Assembly: GCF_029873635.1 (NCBI RefSeq)
Contig: NC_080420.1
Coordinates: 122,210,719-122,274,718, forward strand
Direction: 5' to 3'
Length of the DNA: 64,000 nt
Source: Malania oleifera
Taxonomy: Eukaryota; Streptophyta; Magnoliopsida; Santalales; Ximeniaceae
Shown: one piece after another, positions 1 to 12,628 of the stretch
Layout: each line of letters starts with the position of its first letter
Numbering within the stretch: position 1 is the stretch's first letter
Position numbers and translations under genes: made by a program
Notes under the pieces: generated by a model
Seen by the model: only the letters and a program-made list of their open reading frames with translations
Database searches by the model: none
What the model was told of the DNA's origin: nothing

Positions 1-1117
1 TTTTAAGTGATTGATCCTCATTAGTATTATTGACATGTGGACTCATTGCTGATTTATTATTATAACTGGAAATTATAAATAATAATGAAATCTGGAAAAT
101 AACAGAAAGCCTACTTTTGGTGCTTGTATTTAGTATGGATTCTAGATAAGATATCTAAAAACATTATAAATTTATGACAATACTGTGAATTTGCAGCATA
201 AGCTTGAATGTCTCATGCCAGAATTATATACTTTTTTCCTTTTTTAATTTGGAAATTGCTTTTTCCTTGTGCATAGCTCAAGAAATGCATCTCATTGGAT
301 GATCAATTTAGGAATTCAGTTTGTAAAAGAAGTAATGATTTAATTCTTATTTCCTATCTCTTTCTGGCAGTTGAATTTTAGTTCTAAAAACCCCCAACAC
401 TTTTTGGATTTCAGAAAACATGATCATCTTTTAAAGATGATTGTGTGCAAGTTCAATACCTTTGTAGTTGTGACTATATGGTTGCAGATTGAATTTAAAA
501 TATTTCAGAAGAATATGGTTCAAAGTCAAAGTTATGAAAGGATTAAAGTTGATATCAATATCTTTTCATCAGAATGTTCAAATCTCTAGCATGATTCATG
601 ACATATTCAGAGTTTGCCCTAGTAAATTGCTCAAACTCCATTGCTAGATGTCAAATTGAAGGGGGAAAGAGAAACCTTATTGGGCTGGAAGACCTTACTC
701 CCTTGTGTACTTTGGAGATATGACATTGCATTAATTGCTAGATGTCAAATTGATGGTGGAAAGAGAAACCTTATTTGGCTGGAAGATCCCTGGTGTATTA
801 TGGATTTATGACATTTCATACAAACCAATATGAACAGGATCCCTAGATGAGGAACTCACCTTGAAATGCAGATTAGTTTCCTGTCTCATTTTAGCTAATT
901 GTAAATAGAACTTTGTGGAAACACTCCTCTTTTGGGGATGCATTTGATGACTTGTGTAATTGTGTTGCATTTATACATTGTTACTGTGTTCGAGTTCTTG
1001 CATCTCTACCTTTTTTGATTCTTTGATGAACAGAGAAATTTATTGTCCAAGGTTCCTGCACATCACACCTTCTGTTATTGATATGCTTTATTTAAGTGTT
1101 ACATTGATATCTTGCAG
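1..1117 (+). other. Intron of the SOQ1-type gene (3' part)
   Basis: No open stretch here fits NHL, thioredoxin or HAD sequence, and the segment ends in a normal acceptor at 1111-1117. It is read as the 3' part of an intron of at least 1.1 kb. It holds the tandem duplication listed separately. Confidence 0.6.
641..817. repeat. Two-copy tandem duplication inside the SOQ1 intron
   Basis: The block starting ttgctagatgtcaaattga at 641 recurs at 735. Both copies continue through gaaagagaaaccttatt and ggctggaaga and end near a gacatt motif. Unit length is about 94 bp. Several substitutions and a small length difference show the duplication is not recent. Confidence 0.8.
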
Positions 1118-2543
1118 GAAAACTTTTTATAGCTGATACAAACAATAGTGTAATCAGATATTTGGACTTGAGCAAGGAGGAAGCTGAACTTCTTACTTTA
1201 GAGCTTAAAGGAGTTCAGCCTCCTGCAACAAAATCGAGATCTTTGAAACGCCTTAGAAAGCGATCATCAGCTGACATACAGACTATTAGGATTAATGGTG
1301 GATCATCCAGCGAGGGCAACTTGTGTCTTGAAATATCTGTGCCTGAAGGTTACCATTTCTCAAAGGTCTTCTCTCTCTCTCTCTCTCTAACCCTTGTTTC
1401 CGACTGCATTATAATTGTTCTAACTGTACTTCATCCCTCTTGCACTCATTAATAAGTAAATCTTTTCTGTGCTGATTCATTTATATATGTCATGACATTT
1501 TTCCTTAAATTCTTGTGCAGGAAGCACGCAGTAAGTTCATTGTAGAAATTGAGCCAGAAAATACAGTATTTATTGATCCCTTGGATGGGAATCTTAGACC
1601 AGATGGATCTGCAGTACTTCATTTTAAAAGATCCTCTCCTTCTGCTTTCATGGGGAGAATAAACTGCAAGGTATGGCTCTTTATAGAAATAAGCTTTTGG
1701 AGTAAAGAGTTTTGCTTTATGCCTGGACTGCTAGGATCTCTTTAATCTTTACCCATTTCAAGGAGGGCCAAAATCTGCCTGTTCTTTGTTCAATCTTTGT
1801 GCATTCTGATTATTGTAAAGCTAATGCCTCAGGCCCAATATCTGTTTGGTAATTATGCATCCTAGTGACTGCCAAGAGACTTTCTATTGGATGTCGTAGC
1901 ACCAAATGGCTCATCAATCTAGTTTCATGAGAAGTTTAGCTTTATGTATCCTGTGGGCCCTACATTCTAGCGATTTTTGGCCTTAAAATTTTCCATATTC
2001 TGATGTCTTAGATCACTTAATAATAAGAAAGTACCAATTAAATCTTTTTCCAGTATAGAGTGGTCATTGACCATGCAAACACCTTTATTCTTTGATATGA
2101 TTATGGTTGATTACCCCAATCCACTTGCAAATTTTGTAAACAAGTTAATGGTAGGAAACAAAATTTAACAGTTCTTGAAAATTTCTAAATAAAATATAAG
2201 AAAATAAAACAAACAGAAATTAGGGCATTGTAATCCATGTAATCTGTAAAAATTCTATATGATTTTGAACAGTCCGTATCGTGAAATCAGTAGACACGCT
2301 GCTCTTATGGGTAGTGCTCTAAATTCAATCTAAATTGTTATTTTAGTTTGGGTACCATCCAATTTGGCGTGTGTTTTTCAGGTCTACTACTGCAAGGAAG
2401 ATGAGGTCTGTCTATACCAACCCTTGGCTTTCGAAGTACCCTTTGGTGAAGAAGTTCCCGACTCTATGCCCTCAAATATTTCCCTTGCATATATGGTGAA
2501 GCCCAGAGCTTCCACAAGCTTACAACTACCAGTTGCCCGCTGA
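1118..2543 (+). CDS. SOQ1: SOQ1-type HAD/thioredoxin-like/NHL protein, last three exons (5' part outside window)
   Basis: Three exons read in one frame through good splice sites: 1118-1365 (acceptor ttgcag, donor AAG|gt), 1521-1670 (acceptor gtgcag, donor AAG|gtatgg) and 2382-2543 (acceptor ttttcag, stop TGA at 2541-2543). They give about 185 C-terminal residues. The first exon begins in the last NHL beta-propeller blade (LFIADTNNSVIRYLDL), followed by LELKGVQPP and a basic SLKRLRKRSSAD stretch. The next exons give EARSKFIVEIEPEN and VYYCKEDEVCLYQ, which I recall from the C-terminal domain of Arabidopsis SOQ1 (At1g56500, about 1,050 residues). In that family an N-terminal HAD phosphatase domain faces the chloroplast stroma, and the thioredoxin-like and NHL domains face the thylakoid lumen, where SOQ1 limits the slow qH form of energy quenching. 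No break is seen in this part. The HAD and thioredoxin-like exons must lie left of the window, so integrity of the whole gene cannot be judged. The identification rests on remembered family sequence, not a search. Confidence 0.9.
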
Positions 2544-5500
2544 TGCTTAAGCGTACACAAATGAAACTTGTACATAATGCCTGACCCACTGTTATTCAAT
2601 TGGGTAGAGCAGTTAGTTGCAGTGAGTTGAAAAAAGTAGTACAATGGTAGCATTCAAATTATGGGGAAAAAAAATCATTGTTCAACACAGCTTGTTACTT
2701 TTGCATTTTACTATAATTTGAAGTCCAATAGATTTTTGTTCCTTACAGAAGTAACATGTAGAGCAAATTATGTTCTCTCTGGTCATAGTTACCCTAATAA
2801 TCGTCCCTTTTTATATTGAAAATATTTTAGCTTGAACAAGAAAAAGAAATTTACCATGTCTGGGAGACGCAAGCCAGTATTCTTCTCTGTGCTGTAAACT
2901 TATGTACTAATGGTTGATGCAAACCGTTGATGCGAACCATTTGATTTACTTAGAATATAATATTGCCACTGCTGATCTTAATATCATGTTTGCTCTGGGT
3001 ATTTTGTTACTCTCAAATTAAATGGCCATCTGGGTTTGCAGCTTTAGTACAAATTAACAATTTGTGGTTCTGTATTAGGTCCCTCCAGTGCCCACATTTC
3101 AGATGCCTGTCTTGATTGCATCTCCCCCCTCGCCTCGCCTCCCCTTCTCAATTTATTTCTTTATTAGTGTTATTGTTGTTAATAATATTATTATTATCAT
3201 CATTGTCATTATTCTGTTCTGTGAAAATCATCAGATGGATTGCTGACCACTCGTGCGCACTTGACTTTAATTGGCGGAATGATTACGGTGCAGTCAATTA
3301 TTTTGGATTGTATAAACTGAGTTTTTTATTGATGCAGGAGGAGCGGATTAGCACCCCACATACCGGGCAAAGGATTATATTATCAGATAAGTACAATCTT
3401 TAATCAAATAATGCTAGAGGATTGCAATTGTTTACTGGTCTTGAGCTTTAAAACACATTATATTATCATAAGTTGACAGCGTAAATTGCGTCAGTCCTGC
3501 CAAATCCCGTGGTTATCTTATTCCCAACATTTCTGCCTGAAATATATATATTGAAATGCACTATGCAGTCTGCAAGTAAATTTTATGCACTGACTGGGTC
3601 CTTTTCTGGTTGGCTTTCTTTATTTCCTCTCCCTGAACTTGTAACCAAACATTGTGGCTACACTGCCATGGAATCCCAAGTTCTAATCAGTCTTTTTTTT
3701 TTTTTTCTTTTCTTTTTCGTTTTTTATATTCGATTTTCGATTTCTGTTTTGGTATTTTCTGGGTTACATTTTCTCTATCATAAAATGAGTGTTTGAGTGC
3801 TTGTTCATATGATTATATCATAGAATCACTTGCATATGATTGTCTTTGGGATGACTAGTTTGGGTCCTCATCATCAGTTGGACAAAGTTTTACTTTGTCT
3901 AGAAAATGTGTTCTACCTTCAAATTTGCTATTTGGTCTCTTCAAAGATTCCTCTATATATATTTCCCCCGTTTCTAAATCATTCAGAAAGGAACATGAGG
4001 CACCCAAGGTGTGAATGTTTTAAATCCTTATTATTTTGGTACTACTCTTCCTTGTCAATATGCGACCCAAATTGCTAAAATGAAGGTTTAGTTGTTATTT
4101 GTGCCTCGTGTTCTTCCCTGCAAAAGCCAGAGTAAAAAAAATGTCCATGTGATGAGATCAAAGAGCCAAGTATATTCTCAAATGTCCTTAAAAGTTAAAA
4201 CGCCAACAGAAGAACCAAGCCAGTGGAAAAAATGTCCTTGCAAAGCTTCACCCCCTAATTCCTGCAAAGCTGCACCCTCCACCCCCAACTAGATCTACCT
4301 TTACCATTCTTTCAATCACACCCTTCCCCCCATTGTTATTATAGCCTTTCCTTTTCCTCTTTCTTTCTTTCTTTCCCTTCTTTTGTTTAAAAAAAATTTA
4401 AGCAGTGATTGGGGAAATTTTCATTCACATTTAGCTAGGGAAAATTCCATTGGACCATCCAAAAAGAAAAGAGAAAAAAGCCCTATTGAAAACACCAATC
4501 ATATGCAGATGCTCTGCCCACATATGCCTAAACCCTAGTGGGATAAACCCTAGAAGGGTGGCATGAGGCTGGGGGAGGCATAAACTGCAAATTGAACCCA
4601 ACACCTTTCCACTCCTTGAGGCATAAATGTTGGCCTAGGGCAACAAGTTGAGTAGTTGTTCTATGTGCTAGCCACCACATATGGTTCTCTCTCGCACGGA
4701 AGTGGGGTCATCATTCCAGTCTAAAACATTTCCGCCGCCCCGCCCCACCTCACCCCTCTGTTCGGGATACCCACCTTCTTATTTTAGAATTTTTAAAGGT
4801 CAAGCTTCTTTAAAGTGAAATAAAAATTGGCAATGCAGAGGAATTATTGAAAAAAAGAAAAGAAAAGAAGAAGCACGTACCGCGAAGAGCCTTTAAATCT
4901 TCTTCAATCACAATATGCATGTTAGAGTCGCAGCTCTACAATTTTTAAAACCCTAAATTCGTGACAGATCAAACAAAAACAAGCAACGATTTGTCTGTCC
5001 AATTTAAGAATTCATGACTAATCATTATTAATCTAATGATCATAATTTTTAAAGAATAGCTAGAGGCGTATTAAGAACAACTCTGTCTTATTTAATTCAA
5101 AAACCCATGTTAGGGAGCAGTGCACAAAGACCCAATGGAGTTATTTGTCTTGTCCAATCAAGGGATTTAATTTGTCTTGTTCCCATTCGGTGATTGGGAT
5201 TCAAAAAATAATCCCTTTTATTAATTGACAATGAGACCCCATTGGCACTTTCAAAGGGAAGTGGTTGGAGCAATGGATAAGTAAGAATCTCATTGGGAAA
5301 ACCAATACAGAATTGGTGGTTTAATGAGACAAATACCAAATGCTAGACAGAGGAGAATTGTTATTAATATTGACTCATTCTATTATGGGAGGGTGTATGT
5401 TTTGAATGGTATTTATTCAACCAATGTATCAATTTATGATGATTTACTTCTCGTGATAAGAATATTTTAAGTAATATTTAAATAAAATTTTATTATTTTT

Positions 5501-6008
5501 AACTAAATTTTTATTAAAATTAATTAATATAACTCAAAATAAATAGTCCTAAGTGAATTTTACTGAATTTTTCTATTTTGTATCCTACATATCTCTTATT
5601 CATAAGTTAGGAAACAATTATGATAATGAATGGTTCCCAATTGTCATAGAATTTTAACAAATCCCAATAATTTTTTTAATCAAATTTATAACTTATAAAA
5701 TGTACTTTTTTTGGTAAATATTATATACTCTTCAACTGAACCCTCTTCTGTGATTGACTTTGAAATCAGCTACTTCAAATAATACACATTGTTTAGAGAG
5801 AGCAGAGAGAGATGGGTCTGCAGTAGAATCCAAAAATGTACTGGACATGAATTTTTTTTTCTTTGTATTATATGCTTAAGAGTAAATCTCCTGGCCAAGA
5901 TAACTTTAAAAAAGAAGAAAGAGAAAAAAAAAAAAAAAAACAGCTGCACTTGGCAGCCAGGAGTGTCAGTAGATTTGCAAAGGAACAAATCTGAAATGGG
6001 ATTTTGTC

Positions 6009-6012
<4 letters not shown>
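2544..6012. other. 3' UTR of the SOQ1-type gene, then intergenic DNA without a recognised gene
   Basis: The first few hundred bases are probably the 3' UTR. Beyond them I see T-rich and A-rich tracts, short open frames with no family resemblance and no splice-consistent coding series. A GC-richer patch at about 4500-4760 contains aaaccctag-like words and resembles a degraded repeat, but I could not classify it. Confidence 0.5.

Positions 6013-6051
<39 letters not shown>
6013..6051. repeat. (AG)n microsatellite
   Basis: An uninterrupted AG dinucleotide run of about 39 bp. An A-rich tract of about 18 bases lies nearby at 5923-5940. Confidence 0.95.
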
Positions 6052-6056
<5 letters not shown>

Positions 6057-7768
6057 AAAGAGTGTGACCTTCTATCTATCCCAGTAATATGCAGTGCACC
6101 TCTAAATTAAATATTATAGATTGACTCTTCCCTTTTGACATCACAGCTTGTCTCACAGGGGGAGGCAGCCTCTCTGGCATGTCCATTGCATAATGGGGCT
6201 CATGTGGCTCTTTTTAAGGTTCTTTTTTATTTAATCTAAACTACATTAACTATGAGACTTACTCTTTATTTTTGTGATCATGTACTTAATCTAATCATGA
6301 TTTCAGGGTTACCATACATTTCTCGAGTAATTTACGGAGATCTGATTAAATAAACCCAAAAAAATAAAATAAAAATTCACTATCTACACTTTTAAAGAAT
6401 AGTGACAGATTTATCATGAAAGGTCTCCAATTCAAATCTCATGAACTTTACCTAACAATAAAAAAAAAGACTATTCGTAGGTTTAGACTTTTGAGATATG
6501 ATCATTTTTCAACAATCTCATTGAAATCACTTGTGAATAAAAGAACTTATAGGCTAATGGTAACCTATTCTAGATAAAATTTTACTAGAAAATGATGATT
6601 AGACAAGCCGAAGTTCATTGAACTTTAGAATATATTTCTTTGTGCCAATTATTATTAACGAAAAAAATACTAATGTAAAAGAAAAATAATCAATTTTAGT
6701 TAACTTTTTCTTCTATTGACATTTTCCTTCCCAAGTTTTAATTTACTTCTTTTGTTCTACACACAAATAGTTTGTATGGCTTTATTTTATTTGATTCTCT
6801 ATTAAGCGATTAGAGGTTGGTCACAGCACAAACAATATAGCTATTAGTATGGATAAATGGAGGTGAGAAAAGAAAAAATAGAGAGAACTTTCTTAAATGA
6901 AAACTAGCCATGGGCACGAGTTTACGGCTTTGTATTTTTTAAATTTTTTTTAAAAAATAATAATAATAAATAAAATAGTATAATGACATTTTGGAATAAT
7001 TGAAAAATAATTATAGGGGTCTTTAGAAATAATTATTAGTAGTTATAGGGATAAATTTGACATAATTATAAGAGTATTTTGGGAGAGTTGTGAGTAGTTA
7101 AAAGAGTATTTTGGAATAATCATGGAAAGTTATAGGGATAAATTAAAATGTCATCAACTAAGGGAATCCCTTTTATAGTAGTATAGAAGAAGATGTATAG
7201 CTGGCAATGTGGGTCAATGTTTTAAAAGGTAAAAAAACGCAGGGTATAAGTTCTTTAGAAATTTTTTTAAAAAATAAAATATGTAAATAAATTACATTAT
7301 TTTTAAAAAATAAAAAAAAATTACAAACTACTGGCTGGCCACTCAAAAATTGCTCACTTGAATTCATTATGTAAATCATAACCAGAGATGATTATACCAT
7401 ATCAAAATTCAAATTATTTTCAAGATTTAAGATACAACTTTCAATTATTTTGAAAATATTGAGGCTCAAGAGTTTTAGAAATCAACTCAAATTATGATAT
7501 TCCTTTTATATAAACATGGAACTAAAATTTTGTAGCAAAATCTAACTTGAGAATCACACCAAATTGAATAAACCTCAACCAGAAAGGCTCAAAAGAAGCA
7601 TCTTTTGTGCAAATGTGCAAGTCTCGATACGTAATGCATTGAACTTTTTTGAAATTTGGTATTTTAAAATAAGCCTCGAGCCATTTTAGGCATGCCTTGC
7701 CTTAAACGCCTTGACTCTCGGTTGAGCCTTTAGAACACTATGTGGATCAAACTTGTTGAAACACATTA
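6052..7768. other. AT-rich intergenic DNA with a degenerate internal repeat
   Basis: No gene seen. At about 6985-7150 the phrases agtagttatagggataaa, attttggaataat and aagagtatttt recur at irregular spacing, so this stretch looks like an old short tandem repeat of roughly 60 bp. Confidence 0.4.
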
Positions 7769-8075
7769 AGGCTCTGTTTGGAAGTTGGAACTCATAAAAT
7801 ATTAGGGAAAAACAAAAAGAAAATACTAAAGAATCTATATTTCCATATTTGGTTATCAGGAAAGTTAAAAAGAAAATAAAAAATATACCAAACTTATCAA
7901 CAAAATTTTAATTTTACACATCGTTAATATTGGGTTTTTCTTAATTTTTAGTTATATTAAAACAAACTCTCATTTTCGATAGTATTTAATAGAGAAAGGA
8001 AAATATAAGGAAAAATGAGTTCCCTTCTTATTTTTCTTTTCTGAAGCAAAATTCTTAATCTAAATGGACCCTAAA
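7769..8075. mobile_element. Long MITE family, copy 1
   Basis: About 307 bp beginning aggctctgtttggaag and ending in the imperfect inverse, taaatggaccctaaa. The interior shares ttttaattttacacatc, aaaatataaggaaaaatgag and a TTTTTCTTTTCT-type block with two other copies in the window (43129-43367 and 49060-49368). The terminal inverted repeats and lack of coding potential fit a non-autonomous DNA transposon. The superfamily is not determined. Confidence 0.65.
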
Positions 8076-8893
8076 GGAAAACGAGTCCAAAACCCACATA
8101 GAAAATTTTGAATTAGAATTTTTTTTTTAAAAAAAATCTAGGATAACATAATTAAAGTGCCATGAAATCACACACAAAAGGCAAAAAAAAATGCAATTCT
8201 TTTTTTGTAAAAAAAAAAAAAACAGAAAAACTCTTTGCTAACAGAGGAAATTAAAAACAAAAAACAAAAACAAAAAGAGGAAATTGCATCTGCATTCTAG
8301 CAGGCAATGTGGATCAAACCTGTCCAAGGTGACTCCATAACCCTTCATATGAAAACAAAATAAAGGCCAGAGTGATAGAAAGTGCCATGAAAACAACCAC
8401 ATGCCTTCCTTATTCTCCATCCTTTTTTCTTTCTATTTTTTCCCTATTTGTGCACATCACCCACTAATCATTGCAGGGAATAAAAAACAAAATTCAACCG
8501 GGCCCACGCCGCAGCCAATCAGCCGAAGCCAACACGACAGAGTCACCCAATAAGCCATTTTCCTGCACAAATTTTCCAGGGAAAATGAGAGAAAATATAT
8601 TAATGCAGAACAGCATACTGGCCTTGCAAGACAAGATAAGGAGACACATGCTGATATTACTTGTGTTTTTCTCTCCTCATTATAATAAAGGTTTGTGGGC
8701 TAACACACTTTGCCTCCAAATGTTTAATAAAAATGGCTTTGCTGGGTAAGCTCCAATAGCAAGCCAACAGTTGGCCTTCCACGGGCTTGATCAATCGCGA
8801 CTGCCCGATCCAGGGCTCCACGGCTCGATTTCCCACTACCCATTTACAAAATACTTTAACTCCTTGAACGGGAGCCTGTAAAGTCATCTAACC
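8076..8893. other. Intergenic DNA, no gene recognised
   Basis: Poly-A tracts at 8100-8280 are followed by a more GC-balanced stretch (8480-8890) with short open frames on both strands. None matches a family I know. Confidence 0.4.
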
Positions 8894-9002
8894 CTATGTT
8901 TGGAGAGATCTTGAATTTGGATAAGATGTAATATAAAACTGTATTAAATTTTGTTCACATCCAAATTCAAGACTTGATCGATGTCCATGCTCCCAAACAT
9001 AG
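8894..9002. mobile_element. Short hairpin MITE, copy 1
   Basis: A 109-bp element with perfect 10-bp terminal inverted repeats (ctatgtttgg / ccaaacatag). Further inside is a second complementary block (tcttgaatttggat / atccaaattcaaga). A transcript could fold into one long hairpin. A related copy in opposite orientation lies at 48313-48431. Confidence 0.75.
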
Positions 9003-11319
9003 TGTAAATATTTTTCAGTTGCAAATGCTGGTGACTTAGACCATAAAACATTAACCATACCGAACACATCCTATGTTCCTTAATAAACCATTATAGTTGC
9101 ATTACATTGCACCAGAAGAAGGCTTAGGTTGACCTAATTACTTTTTAAGTATTTTATTTATTTTTGTCTTTGTAGTTAAGCAAGTTAGGTTGATTGAAAG
9201 AGCATGCAAGCCATTAAGGGGTTGCCTTCATTGGACAAAAACAATTGTTGAGTTGAATTAAAGTTCAGAAAATCTGAAATTTCCAAATCACAGACATTGA
9301 AAAACAATATTTGTATTTTTTTTTTCTTCTTCTAGAAATCAAATTGTCCTAAGTCAAAATACGCAACATGGGCAGGTTCTTTTAGGGTTTTTTTCCACTT
9401 AAGAGGGAATCTCTTTGGCTACCACTTTCTCAACACATTCATTCAGCCCACCTTAAGTTTCAAGGGGCCTAGTGGGATTTTGCCAATGCAAATCTTCTCA
9501 ACAGATCCTATTTGCACATGCAGATTCTATGAATGGTAGAAGAATATGGGGGCAGATGGTTGATTTTTTGTGGAGTACCCAAATTAATTAATCAAGTCTG
9601 GTGTCTATTCTCAAGAAAGAGATGATGGATTGAAGTGAAGGCTTGACAGCTTACATGCATATATTTTGAATATCCTTGAATTAGGTCATGAAGGACTGTA
9701 ATAGAACTGCACAAGTTTTCCCACATATGACTTTTAGGGTTTTTTCTGCAACTTGTTTGGCTTTGGATTATGAATTTCATAATCAATTGGTTGTGGGTAA
9801 CATGAGCTGCATGTGACCATTTTTATGTCAAACTACCAAAAAGAAAAAGATTATGGAAAAAGTTGTGACAATGGGTGCATCTTCAAACATCATCTTTGAA
9901 TATTATATATATATATATAAAGAGATTGAGAAAAAAAAGTATTGTATTGAATTAAGTTGGATCTATAATTAGTGAGGATTGAGAATTGCAAGTGGGAAGA
10001 CAATGGGTGGGCTAAGGGGGCAATCAACCCCTAGGTTTAGAAAATTTGTGTTTTGGCATATGTATTTTAAGTCATTAAAAATAATTTTATGCCTTCATGA
10101 ATAAGTATTTTATAAATAATTTTTAGAAAAGTTGTGATAACGAGTGCATATGTATTATAGTAGGGCTGATGAACAGATAAATTACACGAAGCCTTCTCAC
10201 CAGAAATAATATTTTATATCCAGTTTTAAATTATCATAACTTTTAATCCAGGAAGAATTATAGAACCCTAAATGTGGTAAAATTGGAACTTGTTTCATAC
10301 ACAATTTTTTTTTTTATAGCTAGGATGTTTTTGTTACTTTAGTCATTTTTAATTTGGAGGTTCTTTCGTTTATTATTGAGACGTCTTTAGAATTTTATGA
10401 CAATCTTATTTCAAGATTTCATAATTTTCTATTTAATTTTGTTTTCGTTTTTATCTTTTCTATTTTGTTATTGTATGATGAATATATTTGTTATAAAAAT
10501 GCGTTAATTTGTGCTGCTATCTTTTTTGTTTCTACTGTCATTTCGTAAAATTTAAAAATAAATTTTATGTTGTTGTAGCACTTTGATATTACGAATTGAC
10601 TTTTGTGGTTTAGCCACTCATTCAACCCAAATTAAGATGAAATATAATTAAAATAAAATACCCACAAATTTTCTTAAAATGAAAAAAAGTAATAAAATTC
10701 AATAAAAATTATTTTTTTTTAGCATTTTACATTTATCATTTACTACATGATTGTTCTCGGACCACTAAAAGGTGAATTTTAAAATATAAAATTAAATAAA
10801 TTTATCATAGTTAGTTTTTATTTTTATTAAAATATTTTAAATTTATATTCTTTGCTTTTTATTATTTTAATCATATTTTATAATTTTTATTTGATTCAAG
10901 GATAACAATGAAGATTGAATGTAATTGTGTTTTTATTATTTTAATGTGGAAAGCATTAGCCAAACATATTGTTAGTTTTAATTTTTAGTTCTAGCTTTTG
11001 GTTTCTCTTGTCTAATTTTGTTTAATGTAATTCTTTTATAGTGATATCAAATCATTTAAATTGTTTAGGGTTTTATAATTATAAATAACTTTGTAAAGTT
11101 GTTGGCCGCCCTCGGAATTTTTATCAATAAATCCCAACTTTTCTCTACTCAAAACCCTAAAATGATTCACAAGTAGAATTAGCCGCTTCAATTTTATATC
11201 TTATTACTTTTAAGTCACCATGAAGAAAAATCTGAACTCAACCACATAGATGTCCTTGACTTTCACATATGATCCCTCCTTCATTAACAAGATTGCCCAC
11301 TCACAACATGATGGTGAAG
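9003..11319. other. AT-rich intergenic DNA
   Basis: No gene recognised. Contains a short AT microsatellite near 9904-9919, several poly-T runs and, from about 10040, very AT-rich sequence with only accidental short frames. Confidence 0.5.
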
Positions 11320-11337
11320 AAAGGAAGGAGATCAAAG

Positions 11338-11556
11338 AACCCCCAGGGTGTGGTTCAGGTGGTAATGCGGGTTGCAAGAGTGCCTTTCACGAGATCAGGT
11401 GTTCAAACTCTTATGAGCTCGTTTCCGCCCTTGGACTCCTGAATTTACCCTCCATTTGGAGTTGTGGGGTCAACTTCAAGGGGCGCAGGATTAGTCACGT
11501 GGATCGTAAAACGGACGCGTGGATACCCGGTGCGTAATCCAAAAAAGAAAAAGAAA
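11338..11556 (+). mobile_element. tRNA-derived SINE, apparently full length, with 18-bp target duplication
   Basis: The 219-bp body lies between perfect direct repeats aaaggaaggagatcaaag at 11320-11337 and 11557-11574. A Pol III A-box-like stretch (gtggttcaggtgg, 11350-11362) and a B box (gttcaaactc, 11401-11410) are about 40 bp apart, as in tRNA-derived SINEs. The 3' end is cccggtgcgtaatcc followed by an A-rich tail. The body is far GC-richer than its surroundings. A minimal copy of the same 3' end occurs at 58818-58833. Confidence 0.85.
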
Positions 11557-11574
11557 AAAGGAAGGAGATCAAAG

Positions 11575-11895
11575 TAATCAAGTGGTACTATTTTTATTTC
11601 ATTTGAGTTACTATAATTTTTTGTTGAGTAAGAAATGACTACGAGAGTTTTTTCTAAAGCAAAAAATAAAAAAAGGGAGACATCTACTCTATTAAGCTAT
11701 TACGATTAAGGGATAATATACATACATTTTTTGAAAAAGGTTCATAAAATTTGTATATACTCTTTTAATTTTTAACCGTATATTTCTTCACCTTTAGAAG
11801 ATTGATAATTTAAAGAGAAATTTAGAATTTCCATATAATTTTAGAGAACAAATAGTTTTATTTTGACATAATACTATTTCAAAAGTTTGAGAGAT
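11575..11895. other. AT-rich spacer between SINE and Copia A
   Basis: No gene or repeat recognised. Its last bases, agaca at 11896-11900, form the left target duplication of Copia A. Confidence 0.5.
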
Positions 11896-11900
11896 AGACA

Positions 11901-12042
11901 TGTTAGATAATAATATATATTATCTAGGGCATTTTAGTCTCTGTACATATATTAGGTTTATGTTTATTCTTTTATGTATTCACTTGTATTGAGTTGTAAA
12001 GTATGCATTTTGGTGTAGTTGCTCGCCTGTGTGCGGCTACCC

Positions 12043-12086
<44 letters not shown>

Positions 12087-12109
12087 CATTTGGATTATGA
12101 ACTTTAACA
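11901..12109 (+). repeat. 5' LTR of Copia A
   Basis: A 209-bp LTR from TG to CA. It contains a (CT)n run at about 12046-12084. It is matched by the sequence at 30636-30812 plus 32783-32814, i.e. the right LTR on either side of the insert. Confidence 0.92.
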
Positions 12110-12121
12110 TAGTATCAGAGC
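12110..12121 (+). promoter_or_regulatory. Primer-binding site of Copia A
   Basis: tagtatcagagc lies immediately 3' of the LTR end. Apart from one base it is the word complementary to the 3' end of plant initiator Met tRNA that many Copia elements use. Confidence 0.8.
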
Positions 12122-12628
12122 AGGTGTAATGCCTTCTCAGTTGTTCAACGCTGCACTCGCCACTGTACTCTTGCTTGTTCAGAATTTTTGGTTGCAGATT
12201 TCGTCCGTTCTTTCTCTCGCAGGCGACCACATACTGGTTTGTTCGGTTCTTTTCTAGCAGGTTTGTTTTCGTCGGTCAGAGTTCTTCCTCGTGGAAATGA
12301 CTGTTCCGTCGGTCGGCGTTATGCACTCTCAGTCTTAATTTCGTCTCCCTCTCGTCTTGTCTCTGGTCTCTTAATTTCAGATCGGACTCACGGTACGCAG
12401 AGTCGCAGCTCAACGAGTCGGCGACAACAATCGGAGTTCCTTTTGGTTTGTTCTGTTTTGGTAAAGTTGAGTGTGCCTGCAATTGGTGTGTTTTGTTGAA
12501 ATACAGTGAGGAGTAGAGAATCTTATGGTGTGGAAGCGTAAAAGTGTTGGAGTGAGACGTGGGGGGTTTCTTTCTATTTGGATGGGTTCATGTTAGAGCA
12601 ATCGTATAAAATGTAGCCGTGCTTATAC

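Noticed and set aside
4520-4560. Telomere-like words (aaaccctag)
   Set aside because: Only two isolated matches, no tandem array.
4500-4760. Possible SINE on the minus strand (gggttcaatttgc resembling a B box)
   Set aside because: No A box at the right spacing, no target duplication and no second copy in the window.
11250-11537. 95-residue open frame
   Set aside because: It runs through the SINE body and both kinds of flank; SINEs do not encode protein.
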